From positions 1 to 64,000 of the forward strand of contig CAZAJF010000023.1 of NCBI GenBank assembly GCA_964485395.1: a stretch of DNA of 64,000 nt. The letters run 5' to 3'. The position numbers and the translations under genes are program-made. Shown one piece after another: positions 1 through 8,985 of this stretch (position 1 is the first letter of the stretch; the number at the start of each line of letters is the position of its first letter). The notes beneath the pieces were generated by a model. The model was not told where the DNA came from and did not search any database. It was given only the letters and a program-made list of their open reading frames with translations. The stretch is from JANNSO01 sp964485395 (GTDB taxonomy: Bacteria > Spirochaetota > Spirochaetia > Treponematales > UBA12059).

Positions 1-81
1 CAGCTCAGATGATGGAACCAGTAATTGCTCTGCTCCGACTTGGTTTTTCGTATCGCAAGTACGCAAAGATTGGAGATCGCC

Positions 82-1299
82 ATGGCAGAAAACGGCAGTA
101 TCGGTACCAAGGGCGAATCCGGCCGAGCCAAGGCTCGAGTCAAGAAAAGACTTGAAAAAAGCCTTGAGTGGATAGAAAAAACCGAGCCGAAAAATCTCAG
201 TCCCATGCTTATCCGATCGATGATCAGCGATATGCACACCCGTCAAATCGAGCTCGAAATACAGAACGATGAGCTGATGTCCAAGCAAAAGGAACTGCTG
301 AGTCTCTATTACCGCTACTCGGATTTTTACGACAAGGCGCCGGTCAGTTGCGCCACCATGCATGAATCAGGCCGCCTGCTGGAGATCAACGCAGCCGCGG
401 CCAGCTTGCTCGGGATTCCCCGCGAAGGCCTCGATTCCCGTTATTTGTCGAGCTTCATATTGCCGGAAGACCTGCCTCTGTTGGAGGCATGCAAAAAAAC
501 ACTGGTCAACGAAAGCCTTCTGCAAAGCTGCGAGCTGCGGATGGTCAGGCAAGACGGCATTCCGTTTAAGGCGCGTCTCGATATTTTCAAAGCCCGCGAC
601 GGTACGATTATCCTGATAATCCGAGCATTGCGGGATAAGGCTCCTCAGGATGAAAAAGGGCTCAAGCGGCTGAAGCTTGAGGATTTGCTCATCAAGGAGC
701 TCCGGCACCGGATAAAGAACCAACTGAATTGCATCATCAGCCTCGTAGACCTTCGTTTAATGGAACACGGCAATCCATCGGAAGCATCCGTATTGATGGA
801 AACTAAAAGTTCACTTTTTGCCATGGAATCGCTTTACGACGCATTGGGCAGGACCGATAATGACGCCGATATTTCCCTTCTGCACTATTTCCTTGAATTG
901 GCGGAAAATATCCTCGCCATGTATCCCATGAAAAGAATTAAACTTAACGCAGAGTTCGATGATTTTACGCTGAAGGCTCCGCTGCTTTTCCCGCTTGGCC
1001 TCATAATAAGCGAGATCGTTACCAACAGCATGAAATACGCATTTGCAGGAAGAAAAACCGGCTCCATCAGCTTTTTCGCATCTAAAGCCGAGAATAAAGT
1101 TACCATACGCATCGAGGATGACGGTCCCGGAATGGCAACCCCCGGGTGTGAGGCCGATTTACGGCGCGATGCGAAAAGCGCGGCGTACTCATCCGGCCAG
1201 GGCCTTCAGCTTATCAGCGCCTTAGCCGAGCAGATCGGCGGAAGCCTGCGGCAGGTACCCGCAAACGGTACCTGCTATGTGATTGAATTCAGCGTGTAG
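82..1299 (+). CDS. PAS-domain sensor histidine kinase, HisKA_2 type
   Basis: Soluble two-component or light/redox-type sensor kinase of about 405 residues. A PAS-like sensing region (roughly residues 75-185) is followed by a HisKA_2 dimerisation helix with the motif ELRHRIKNQ, where His209 is the probable phosphoacceptor. A HATPase_c domain follows, with N-box residues in ISEIVTNSMKYAF and the G1 box in EDDGPGM. I see no membrane segment or receiver domain, and no response regulator is adjacent, so the partner is unknown. I chose the ATG at 82 because a GGAG lies six bases upstream; the frame stays open to a TTG at 25, which has no such site. Domain assignment is firm, the stimulus is not. 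Confidence 0.9.
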   Translation: MAENGSIGTKGESGRAKARVKKRLEKSLEWIEKTEPKNLSPMLIRSMISDMHTRQIELEIQNDELMSKQKELLSLYYRYSDFYDKAPVSCATMHESGRLLEINAAAASLLGIPREGLDSRYLSSFILPEDLPLLEACKKTLVNESLLQSCELRMVRQDGIPFKARLDIFKARDGTIILIIRALRDKAPQDEKGLKRLKLEDLLIKELRHRIKNQLNCIISLVDLRLMEHGNPSEASVLMETKSSLFAMESLYDALGRTDNDADISLLHYFLELAENILAMYPMKRIKLNAEFDDFTLKAPLLFPLGLIISEIVTNSMKYAFAGRKTGSISFFASKAENKVTIRIEDDGPGMATPGCEADLRRDAKSAAYSSGQGLQLISALAEQIGGSLRQVPANGTCYVIEFSV

Positions 1300-1383
1300 A
1301 CTCCTGTGCGCATACGGGCGGATGCCTGCCTGAGCAGCTGAACGTGGCAACCATGGGCCGTCAGCGCGAATAATCCCGTGGGG

Positions 1384-2082
1384 TCACCAGACGAATGGAA
1401 CCAACCTGAATCTTGTTTTTTGGGTATATTCGATATAGCCGGGTAAACCTTCGCGGAGTATTTTTTCTTCGTTTTTAATGCGCATTACCAGAATTGCCGC
1501 GATGAACGCAGTCGGAATCAGCGCCGGATAGGAGCCGAGCGTCAGCGACGTAGCCGAATAAAGTAGGATCGCCGAGAGATACATGGGATGCCGTACGACG
1601 GAATAGAGACCCGTCTGTATTACCCGTTGACCTTCCTGTATCTCGACGACCCTTGACGCGAAGCTGTTTTGCGCAAGGACAGCCATGAACATGAGGTAGG
1701 ACAAGCTTACGATCGTTGCGGCAATTATTATAAGCCACACAGGAACGCGGGAGATTCCAAAGCGAAAATCAAGCCCCGGTATTATGAAGGTTAGCAAATA
1801 CAGGGGAACCGCCGCCGCTATGAAGATTCTCTGCGGTTTTTCCTTTTCCTTGAGCTGCATGCGCTTTTCCAGGAGCTGGGGATCCTTGATGAAAAAGAAA
1901 ATCAAGGCGGATGTCATGAGCATGACGAGTATGGCCAGATAAAGCCAACCGTTCCACCACTCCAGTGTCCCGGCCGAAAGAAACAGCATGAGGCCGATAC
2001 TGGCCAAACCGGGTATGAATCTGCTTAAGACGAGAATCAGTAACTTGGCCTTTGGCATGCCGATCGACATTGCGTCCTTCAT
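1384..2082 (-). CDS. ICMT/PEMT-like membrane methyltransferase family protein
   Basis: Integral membrane protein of 232 residues with about five hydrophobic segments. The C-terminal third carries the isoprenylcysteine carboxyl methyltransferase-like signature, with GLYSVVRHPMYLS near residues 158-170 and a following NEEKILREGLPGYIEY. These residues bind S-adenosylmethionine in this fold. Bacterial members methylate unknown, probably lipid or small-molecule, acceptors, so the substrate cannot be named. The start is supported by ACGGAGG seven bases upstream of the ATG. It is read in the same direction as the NlpC-like gene upstream, 75 bases away, with an inverted repeat between them. Confidence 0.85.
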   Translation of the reverse strand: MKDAMSIGMPKAKLLILVLSRFIPGLASIGLMLFLSAGTLEWWNGWLYLAILVMLMTSALIFFFIKDPQLLEKRMQLKEKEKPQRIFIAAAVPLYLLTFIIPGLDFRFGISRVPVWLIIIAATIVSLSYLMFMAVLAQNSFASRVVEIQEGQRVIQTGLYSVVRHPMYLSAILLYSATSLTLGSYPALIPTAFIAAILVMRIKNEEKILREGLPGYIEYTQKTRFRLVPFVW

Positions 2083-2140
2083 TTCACACCTCCGTAAGAA
2101 AGCGGAAAGTAGCAGAAACCGTAATGGTCCGCAGGGATTA

Positions 2141-2168
2141 TCAGGAAATTTCGATGATTATTTCCTGA
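2141..2168 (-). other. Inverted repeat at 3' end of the NlpC-like gene
   Basis: TCAGGAAAT at 2141-2149 and ATTTCCTGA at 2160-2168 form a perfect nine-base-pair stem with a ten-base loop. It overlaps the stop codon of the upstream minus-strand gene. There is no T-tract, so it may be a processing or pausing hairpin rather than an intrinsic terminator. Confidence 0.45.
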
Positions 2169-3471
2169 AAGTCAAGCTGTCTCCGCGCCTAGGCGGCGAG
2201 ACGAACTCCATGCTTTCCGCATAGAAAAAGGGATTATTGGCTTCGATGAGCGCCTTAAGGGCCTTGAGCCGAACGACTATTCCCTCCCCATAATTTGACC
2301 AGGGATTTCGGTATCGGTCACCGTCGTTTAGCCAGCCCGTCGGCTCAAGTTCCCCGGGAAAAGCAGGCTCTATCTCTTGCATCCATCGGACGTCCTCGGT
2401 TCCGAGTCTTTCGTCCCAGCGCGAAGGGTTAAACTCCAGGTACGAGTCGTGGACGCCGCGAACCGCCCTTGGCGCCCAGTCGGTGCATTGCACGTAACGC
2501 AAGATTCCCCGAGTACGGTCTATTGACTGGATTACCGCCGAATGCTTGAACCGGCCCAGCTGGCCGCGAAACAGGATGATGTCTCCCGGTCTCAAGAACG
2601 CGATGTAATCAGGCACCTCTTCGGCAAGGCCGTTCACGGGCGTGAATAATTCTATACCGGCCAGCCCGGGAACGGCGTCCGGCCTGATGCCGAGCCGGGA
2701 ACCGAGGACGGCATCCAGGTCCGCGCCTAGTTCCGCCGCTATCGATTTTTGCATGTAGTAGGAAAAGCCCGAGCAGTCCAGGCCGATGACCGCGAGGCAA
2801 TAGAGATAGTCGTAAATATCGGAGGCATCGATCCAACCGTCTTTTTTGTGAAGAAAGACGAACATTGGATTGCCGGTTTCGGAGGGTGCCTCCGCTTCGC
2901 TCGGCGATTCAACCACGGCATCCCCGGAATCGGCATCAGGGTCATCTGCTTTGGGCGTGACGTCGATCCAGCTTCTGGAAGCCAGGTCGAAGCGAACGGT
3001 TTTTTCTCCCGGAGCCAGTAAACAGGCTACGTAGCTTCTTGCATCCTCGGAGTCAAGGGCTGCCTCTATGGCAGGCCAAAGCCGATCGGGAAGCGCCTTG
3101 CCGTCACCGAAAAAATCCGGGGCTGTGCTTGAAGCGTCGTGACGTTCTCCGTTCATGCCAAAAGGTATCCGCAATAAAAGCGATTGCCCTCTTACGAATA
3201 CTTGTTTGAAGCATTCCCTGAACGCCGTGTCGATGCCATCCTCGATAATTTTTTCCGTGCCGCGCCTTCTTCTGACGACCGCCGAACCCAATATGTCCCC
3301 GGCAGGTTTTTTCGCGGCGTAAATGACTGTCGACGGATTGATGGGAAGCGGTTTTTCCCGCTGGATCCCGGGTACTGTCACGGAGGGGACAAAAGCATCT
3401 CCGGATATGGCGCCAATGCACGCCGCGATCACGGCGGTTACTATTCCCTTGAATATCCAGTGGACGTTCAT
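2158..3471 (-). CDS. Secreted NlpC/P60-like cysteine peptidase-fold protein
   Basis: Protein of 437 residues with an N-terminal hydrophobic export segment (residues 7-27). The C-terminal half looks like a CHAP/NlpC-P60 papain-like fold: LDCSGFSYY supplies the candidate nucleophile Cys and FKHSAVIQS the candidate His, with PGDIILFRG between them, which is the usual strand preceding the catalytic His. Such enzymes cut peptidoglycan stem peptides or other amide bonds in the periplasm. The N-terminal half is not recognisable. AAGG lies just upstream of the ATG. It diverges from the adenylate cyclase gene at 3659. Family assignment is good, substrate unknown. Confidence 0.75.
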   Translation of the reverse strand: MNVHWIFKGIVTAVIAACIGAISGDAFVPSVTVPGIQREKPLPINPSTVIYAAKKPAGDILGSAVVRRRRGTEKIIEDGIDTAFRECFKQVFVRGQSLLLRIPFGMNGERHDASSTAPDFFGDGKALPDRLWPAIEAALDSEDARSYVACLLAPGEKTVRFDLASRSWIDVTPKADDPDADSGDAVVESPSEAEAPSETGNPMFVFLHKKDGWIDASDIYDYLYCLAVIGLDCSGFSYYMQKSIAAELGADLDAVLGSRLGIRPDAVPGLAGIELFTPVNGLAEEVPDYIAFLRPGDIILFRGQLGRFKHSAVIQSIDRTRGILRYVQCTDWAPRAVRGVHDSYLEFNPSRWDERLGTEDVRWMQEIEPAFPGELEPTGWLNDGDRYRNPWSNYGEGIVVRLKALKALIEANNPFFYAESMEFVSPPRRGDSLTFRK

Positions 3472-3599
3472 AATGCCTTCTTGCCTGCCTTAACGCTCCT
3501 TTCCGGCGGTAATGCAGGCAAACAACAAACCCATACCTTAAAGATATGCAAAATTTCGGCAAAAATAAAGATTCATCCATCTGCAGGGACCGAGTGCAA

Positions 3600-3625
3600 A
3601 AACCGCAGTCTCGCGGCCGCGGTTT
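3600..3625. promoter_or_regulatory. Inverted repeat, possible operator before the cyclase gene
   Basis: AAACCGC at 3600-3606 and GCGGTTT at 3619-3625 form a seven-base-pair dyad that runs into the -35 element of the promoter of the cyclase gene. It could bind a regulator or be the hairpin of the divergent leader; no regulator is assigned. Confidence 0.35.
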
Positions 3626-3659
3626 GAATTCCGGTAATCCCTGCGCTACAATCTAGGCA
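3624..3659 (+). promoter_or_regulatory. Sigma-70 promoter placing +1 on the cyclase start codon
   Basis: TTGAAT at 3624-3629, a 17-base spacer and TACAAT at 3647-3652. The expected +1, seven bases after the -10, is the A of the ATG at 3659. No ribosome-binding site precedes the ATG, so a leaderless mRNA is predicted. Confidence 0.65.
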
Positions 3660-4894
3660 TGGAGAAACAAGCGGCAGGCGTCAGCTTGCATCTGTACGAT
3701 CCTGCGGAACGCGCGCTCTTCATCGAACGGACCGGCGTCATCCTTCGCTGGGTGCTCATCTGCGTCTGCTCGATGATAGAACTTTTCGTAACACCCATAA
3801 TCCCCCTGCTGATATTCTGGATAGCCCTGCCCGTAGCCGTAGTCTATAACGGTGCCGTGCACTGGCTCGTGTCGAGAAAACCGTCGTTCATCAGGCGGCT
3901 GTCGATGCTGACCGCGGTAGGGGACATAGTCGTTTCGCTTATTCTCATATATTTCGGCGGCGGCAATGATCTGTATCTGTGGTATTTCGTGCTTCTCGTA
4001 TCGCACGCGGCGCGATTCAGCTTCGTCGGCGCCATCGTGTCGCCCCTCGTTTTTTCGGGATTGTACGTCCTTGGGCTTCGGCTGCACGGCATCGACGTTC
4101 CTTTCATCGACCTTGCGCTGCGGGTAACATTCCTCTCCACGACGGGGCTTGTGAGCGGCTATCTCGCGCGGGAGGAAAAAAGGCGATTCCTCAGCATCCT
4201 CGCCAGCCAGAAAGAAACGATTCTAGCCGAGCAGAAGCGCGAGGAAATGCGAGGAGTGCTCAGGCGCTATGTCAGTTATAACGTCGTGGAGGAATTGCTT
4301 TCCCATCCCGAAAGCCTCTGCGTCGGAGGCATTCGCCGGCACATCACGGTATTGTTTTCCGATATCCAGGGTTTTACCTCGCTTCTCGCCAATGCCGACC
4401 CCGAAGCCTTCATTCTTATCCTCAACGAGTACCTAGGCGAGATGACCGACATTATCTTCCGTTACGACGGCATGGTGGATAAATTCGTCGGAGATGCCAT
4501 CATCGGAATTTTCGGCGGTATTTCCAGTTGCGAGGAAGACCCGGACAAGGCGGTCCATTGCGCCATCGCCATGCAGAAACGACTCGGCGAGCTTCAGGAA
4601 AAATGGAAGGCGGCTTCCACCTTCGTTTTCAACGCTCGGATCGGGGTTAATTCGGGTGACGCCATCCTTGGCAACATCGGCTCGTCGGTGCGAATGGATT
4701 ACACCGCGATAGGCGACGCGGTAAACACCGCCTCGCGCCTTCAGTCCATCGCCGAAATCAACACTATCGTGATAAGCCGCTCGACTCGGGATGCTCTGGG
4801 AGGCGCGTTCGAGTGCGTAAGCCTCGGAGAGATACAGCTGAAAGGCAAGCCTGAGCCGATCGAGGTCTTTCAGGTGCTCGGGGAGAAACCATGA
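3659..4894 (+). CDS. Membrane class III adenylate cyclase
   Basis: Makes cyclic AMP from ATP. About 165 N-terminal residues form five or six membrane helices; a short coiled linker (170-200) leads to a C-terminal catalytic domain. Both metal aspartates are present (Asp235 in FSDIQGF and Asp279 in FVGDA). Lys275 and Asp347 match the adenine-selecting pair, and Asn356 and Arg360 match the transition-state residues, so it should be active and ATP-specific. The start codon coincides with the predicted transcription start. The next gene overlaps by four bases (ATGA), so cyclase, LolA-like and FAD reductase genes form one operon. What the membrane domain senses is unknown. Confidence 0.92.
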   Translation: MEKQAAGVSLHLYDPAERALFIERTGVILRWVLICVCSMIELFVTPIIPLLIFWIALPVAVVYNGAVHWLVSRKPSFIRRLSMLTAVGDIVVSLILIYFGGGNDLYLWYFVLLVSHAARFSFVGAIVSPLVFSGLYVLGLRLHGIDVPFIDLALRVTFLSTTGLVSGYLAREEKRRFLSILASQKETILAEQKREEMRGVLRRYVSYNVVEELLSHPESLCVGGIRRHITVLFSDIQGFTSLLANADPEAFILILNEYLGEMTDIIFRYDGMVDKFVGDAIIGIFGGISSCEEDPDKAVHCAIAMQKRLGELQEKWKAASTFVFNARIGVNSGDAILGNIGSSVRMDYTAIGDAVNTASRLQSIAEINTIVISRSTRDALGGAFECVSLGEIQLKGKPEPIEVFQVLGEKP

Positions 4895-5631
4895 AGGCGG
4901 CTTATGCGCTGCTTTTTGCGATTGCCGCGACACTTCCGGCTTTCCCCCAAAAAGCCCTGGACGCGGAAACCGCGATTGCGCGCTTCGGGGAGACCGTGCG
5001 AACGGTGAACGACTACCAGTGCAGGCTGTACGAGTGGTGCGGAACCGGCCTCAAGTACGAAAAGCGAATAATCAATTATTATTTTTCCAGGCCCAGGAAA
5101 ATCAGGATGGACATCGTTTCGGGCAATAGGCCTTTCGACGGCGGCAGCGTTGGCATCTACACAGGGGGGCAAACGGTCGACGGCCGGAAAGGCGGGTTGC
5201 TGTCCGGCGTCGTGCTTACCGTGGGCATGGGCGACGCGGCCGCGACGACGGCCTTGGGCGTGCGCTTCGACGAAAGCGACCTGGCGGGAATCCTGGAGAA
5301 AATAAACAAACTAAAGAAAAATTCACGTACTGCCGTGGAGTTCCGCGGCGGAAGCTGCTGGCTTTTTTTCGACCTCGACGAACCGGCGCCGAAGTGGGGA
5401 ATCACCAGGGAAATCATCGTCCTGGACACCGTGAGCTGGCTGCCCGTGTATAGCGAGAGCTGGCGCGGAAAAACGCAGATACAGCAAGCGCGCTGGACGG
5501 GCTATATCGTAAACCGGGGCTTACCTGAAGGCTTGTTCGAGATCAGGCGGGATTCCTCCCTCTTATCGTCTCAAGGCTTGCCCGATATCGCCGAGATTCC
5601 TGTCGACGAGCGGAATTTTACCTATGAGTGA
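4891..5631 (+). CDS. Exported LolA-fold outer-membrane lipoprotein-sorting-like protein
   Basis: Protein of 246 residues with a short signal peptide (cleavage near the AFPQ motif at residues 17-20). The rest resembles the LolA/LolB-like beta-barrel half found in outer-membrane lipoprotein-sorting proteins and the DUF1571 group: DYQCRLYEW, then YYFSRPRKIRMDI and the long WLPVYSESW strand. Proteins of this fold carry lipid or lipoprotein acyl chains across the periplasm. Overlaps four bases with the cyclase and eight with the reductase that follows, so the three are probably made together. Sequence similarity to true LolA looks weak; the fold call is a pattern judgement. Confidence 0.6.
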   Translation: MKAAYALLFAIAATLPAFPQKALDAETAIARFGETVRTVNDYQCRLYEWCGTGLKYEKRIINYYFSRPRKIRMDIVSGNRPFDGGSVGIYTGGQTVDGRKGGLLSGVVLTVGMGDAAATTALGVRFDESDLAGILEKINKLKKNSRTAVEFRGGSCWLFFDLDEPAPKWGITREIIVLDTVSWLPVYSESWRGKTQIQQARWTGYIVNRGLPEGLFEIRRDSSLLSSQGLPDIAEIPVDERNFTYE

Positions 5632-6787
5632 CTGGGACCTTATCGTCGTAGGTTCAGGACCGGCCGGATCGAGCGCCGCGCGCGTTGCTGCCGAGGGCGG
5701 ACTGCGCACGCTGCTTCTTGAAAAATCCAGGCACCCGAGGCAGAAGCCGTGCGGCGGAGGGCTCTCGATGGCGGCGGTCGGCGAGATGGGGATACCCTTG
5801 CCCGAGCGATTGATAGAGCGGCGCTGCTCGGGCGTGTGCATCGCGCAGGGCAGGCATCGAGGAAGCGTGGAGGCGGGTTCTCCCATGGCCGCAATGGTGG
5901 ACAGGGCGAAATTCGACCACTACCTTGCGCAGGCGGCCTCTGGGGCCGGCGCGGTTCTCCGGGAGGAAGAAGCCTGCGTCAAGGCTGAAAGGGTAGGCGG
6001 CGGAATCCTCGTAACCACGGACAAGGGCTCGTACGCCGCTCCGCTCGCGATCGGGGCGGACGGATTCTTCAGCAAGGTGGCTCCCTTGGTTCGCGGTCCT
6101 TGGCGCAGCGGTGAGAAGCGCTTTTGCGTAATAGCCGAAATATCGCTGCCGGAAAAAGAAATAAAAGACCGTTTTGCGAATTTCGTGCAGCTGAATTATG
6201 GATGGGTGCGCCTGGGCTACGCCTGGGTATTCCCGAAAAGGGACAGTCTCTCGCTGGGTATCGGCGGCTCGCTGTCCGACGGTTCCGGTACGGTAGCGCG
6301 CTTCAGGGACTTTATTTCCTCATTCGGCCTCGACACTGCCGTCCGCCTGGAAGGATGCTGGATTCCCGTAAGCTCCTTCCGCCATCCGTGCCATGCCGCC
6401 TCCGTCATGCTCGCCGGCGACGCCGCCGGTTTCGTCGATTGTTTCTCCGGCGAGGGAATTCGATACGCCATGGCGAGCGGCACGATGGCCGCACAGACGG
6501 CTTTGGCCGCGAGCAGGGAAAACGATTTTTCCGCGGAATTTCTCGCGCACTACGATGAGGCTTTCTGCGAGCGCCATAAAGCGGATCTTCTTTCGTCGCT
6601 GCGCCTGTCGAGGTTCATCTTCCGCTTTCCCGACCTGGTGCTTGGCACCATGATCCGGAGCGAAAAAATACTGCTGCGGTATTGCGATGTTTTGCGAGGA
6701 GAGATTTCCTTCGCCGATTTTGCCCGTTGGAGCATCGGCAAGATTCCGGCCCTGCTTGCCAAGAGGCTGGCTGGCGGTTGGAAATAA
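5624..6787 (+). CDS. FAD-dependent geranylgeranyl reductase family oxidoreductase
   Basis: Flavoprotein of 387 residues. The N-terminus has the Rossmann dinucleotide motif VVGSGPAGSSAA, then the family motif with KPCGGG near residues 44-49, and a second FAD-contacting stretch LAGDAAGFVDCFSGEGI around residues 263-279. This family reduces isoprenoid double bonds of lipids or quinone side chains, or hydroxylates small molecules. Third gene of the cyclase operon. A homologue lies at 9980-11119. The pairing with a LolA-like carrier suggests a lipid substrate, but that is inference. Confidence 0.85.
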   Translation: MSDWDLIVVGSGPAGSSAARVAAEGGLRTLLLEKSRHPRQKPCGGGLSMAAVGEMGIPLPERLIERRCSGVCIAQGRHRGSVEAGSPMAAMVDRAKFDHYLAQAASGAGAVLREEEACVKAERVGGGILVTTDKGSYAAPLAIGADGFFSKVAPLVRGPWRSGEKRFCVIAEISLPEKEIKDRFANFVQLNYGWVRLGYAWVFPKRDSLSLGIGGSLSDGSGTVARFRDFISSFGLDTAVRLEGCWIPVSSFRHPCHAASVMLAGDAAGFVDCFSGEGIRYAMASGTMAAQTALAASRENDFSAEFLAHYDEAFCERHKADLLSSLRLSRFIFRFPDLVLGTMIRSEKILLRYCDVLRGEISFADFARWSIGKIPALLAKRLAGGWK

Positions 6788-6821
6788 GTACAGGGCAACT
6801 GTTAAAATCAGTGAAATCTCC

Positions 6822-6850
6822 TTGACGCTTAGGTGCGCCTTCAGTATTAT
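6822..6850 (+). promoter_or_regulatory. Promoter of the MFS efflux / TetR operon
   Basis: TTGACG at 6822-6827, a 17-base spacer and TATTAT at 6845-6850. The -10 runs straight into the tandem operator, so a bound repressor would block polymerase. Confidence 0.75.
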
Positions 6851-6890
6851 CTGAACGATGTTCATATAGTGTGAACCTTGTTCAGATAAT
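6846..6890. promoter_or_regulatory. Tandem TetR-type operator
   Basis: Two 13-base palindromes, TGAACgatGTTCA at 6852-6864 and TGAACcttGTTCA at 6872-6884, have centres exactly 20 bases apart. The whole block is also one large dyad (ATTATCTGAAC at 6846-6856, GTTCAGATAAT at 6880-6890). The natural ligand is the TetR protein encoded at 8986-9561, giving autoregulated control of the pump. Confidence 0.75.
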
Positions 6891-6922
6891 CGATCGAATT
6901 ATGGCTTCAAGGAGTTGATTGC

Positions 6923-8983
6923 ATGTCTACAAAAACGATACAGCCCGGTTTGCAGGTTCAAGAACCGCTTGCCCCTGCTAAAAACCTTCCGGTCTTGTTG
7001 ATTCTATATCTTTTGGGAATTTTCATGGGAGCCATCGATACCGGAATCGTCAGCCCTGCGCGCACCATTATCCAAGGAGCCTTGGGCGTAGATGAACGCA
7101 CCGGTATCTGGATGATCACCATATATACTTTAGCCTACGCGGCGATCATACCTATTTCAGGCAAGCTGGCCGATCGCTATGGCCGGAAAATAGTCTATCT
7201 CGCCAGCATCGGGCTTTTTGGGCTCGGATCGGCGATATGCGCCTTGTCCGCGTCCACGGGATTGTTTTGGGTCATGCTGATAGGGCGGGTCGTTCAGGCG
7301 CTCGGCGGCGGCGGAATCATGCCCATAGCCACTGCCGAATTCGGAACCAGCTTCCCCGAAAAGAAACGCGGCATGGCTCTTGGGCTCGTCGGCGGCGTCT
7401 ATGGAATCGCCAATATCCTCGGCGCCTCCGCGGGCAGCGCCATCATGGATATTTTCGGCACGTCGCGCTGGGACCTCATTTTTCTCGTAAACGTTCCCAT
7501 AGCCTTGGCCATCATCGTCTTCGGCCTGTTCCTGCTTCCCAATAACTTCGGCAAGAAAACGCAGAGGATCGACTGGGCCGGCATTCCCATCCTTACGGTT
7601 ATGATTTTATCGCTCATGTACGGCCTGAAGAACATCGACTTCTTCGATTTCGGGACGTCGCTCCTCAGGCTCGACGCATTCCCGTTCCTCCTCGCCTTCC
7701 TGGCCTTGCTGCCCGCGCTCCTTTTCGTGGAGCGGCGCGCCAAGGACCCGATCCTGGCCTTCGGCTACTTTACGAATCGCGCAACGCTCATAACCCTGAT
7801 ACTCTCCTTCTTCGTGGGCGTGCTCATGATGGGCATGGTATTCGTGCCGCAGTTGGCAGAAAACGTCCTGCGGATTTCCTCGGGTTCGGGTGGGTATTTC
7901 GTGGCCGTACTGGGGGTTTTCGCGGGGCTTTCCGCTCCTTTCAGCGGCGCCATGATAGACCGTTTCGGCCCCAAGCGCATCTTGCTCACGGGGTTCGCCA
8001 TCAGCCTTTTCGGGGCTCTCATGCTCATCTTTATCACGATTCCGTTTCCCTCAACCATCGCCGTTTTGGCGAGCCTGGCGATCATGGGCTTTGGCCTGGG
8101 CTTTACCATGGGTACGCCGCTTAATTACATGATGCTGCAGGATTGCCCCAAGGACGAGGCGGGTTCTGCCCTGGCCACGCTATCCTTGGTGCGCTCCATA
8201 GGCACGGCTATCGCTCCCGCCATCATGATAGGCTTCATCGCCCACGCAGGCGCTTCGGCCCAGCCCAAGCTCATGGCTTTGCTGCCTCCGGTGGATGCGC
8301 CGCGGCTTGAGCTGTCCGACACGCTCGAGAGCCAGCTCACCGCCGTAAAAGCAAATCCTGCGCTTGCCGGCATGATGGCCGGTATGGAAATACCTTCCTT
8401 CGGAGCCCCTGCGGGCATGGATTTTAGCATGGGATCCCAAGGCGGCGCCGAAGCGGGGGCTCTGCCTCCGGAAATGGCGACGAAGCTGAGATCGGCCGAC
8501 GTTACGACGATCACCGACCGCATCAAGGAACTCGCGGAATTCATGTACGACGAAAAAACGCCTGAAGTTATAAAAAAAATACAGGAGGGGATCGGCTCGG
8601 GAAAGCTGAAGCTCCGGGAAGCCTTGAACGGCATGGACGCGGCGGCACGGCCTTCGGGAATGCCCGCCGTAATCCCGTCGGGAATGCCTGTCGGCGCGGG
8701 CGGCGGCCTTGCCGGAATGCAAGGAGCGCGCGTTCAACTGGCCGCGATAGTGCAGACCATGGATGCGCTGGAAGAGGATGTTCCCGCGGCGTTTGCGAGG
8801 GCGAAGCTCGCGTATATCGCAAAGATAGAGACGCTTCGCCCGGAAATCGACTCGACGTTCCAGAAGACGTTGAATTCCGGTTTTACGCAGATGTATATCG
8901 TCGTCGCCGCTATGAGCTTGCTTGCGGGGCTTGTGCTTCTTTTCTACCGCGGGAATGTCCCCAAGCCAAAGGAAGCGGAATAA
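6923..8983 (+). CDS. DHA2-type MFS drug exporter with a large extra domain
   Basis: Proton-driven multidrug efflux permease of the EmrB/QacA (14-helix) type. Motif A appears as GKLADRYGRK (residues 76-85) after the second helix, and motif C-like glycine-rich sequence follows later. The protein is 686 residues against a usual 470-550: about 205 residues (roughly 445-652), rich in Met, Gly, Pro and Ala with repeated PSGMP, sit between the thirteenth and the last helix. The start is an ATG with AAGGAG nine bases before it. It is preceded by a repressible promoter and followed two bases later by its TetR regulator. Drug specificity cannot be read. Confidence 0.88.
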   Translation: MSTKTIQPGLQVQEPLAPAKNLPVLLILYLLGIFMGAIDTGIVSPARTIIQGALGVDERTGIWMITIYTLAYAAIIPISGKLADRYGRKIVYLASIGLFGLGSAICALSASTGLFWVMLIGRVVQALGGGGIMPIATAEFGTSFPEKKRGMALGLVGGVYGIANILGASAGSAIMDIFGTSRWDLIFLVNVPIALAIIVFGLFLLPNNFGKKTQRIDWAGIPILTVMILSLMYGLKNIDFFDFGTSLLRLDAFPFLLAFLALLPALLFVERRAKDPILAFGYFTNRATLITLILSFFVGVLMMGMVFVPQLAENVLRISSGSGGYFVAVLGVFAGLSAPFSGAMIDRFGPKRILLTGFAISLFGALMLIFITIPFPSTIAVLASLAIMGFGLGFTMGTPLNYMMLQDCPKDEAGSALATLSLVRSIGTAIAPAIMIGFIAHAGASAQPKLMALLPPVDAPRLELSDTLESQLTAVKANPALAGMMAGMEIPSFGAPAGMDFSMGSQGGAEAGALPPEMATKLRSADVTTITDRIKELAEFMYDEKTPEVIKKIQEGIGSGKLKLREALNGMDAAARPSGMPAVIPSGMPVGAGGGLAGMQGARVQLAAIVQTMDALEEDVPAAFARAKLAYIAKIETLRPEIDSTFQKTLNSGFTQMYIVVAAMSLLAGLVLLFYRGNVPKPKEAE

Positions 8984-8985
8984 CC

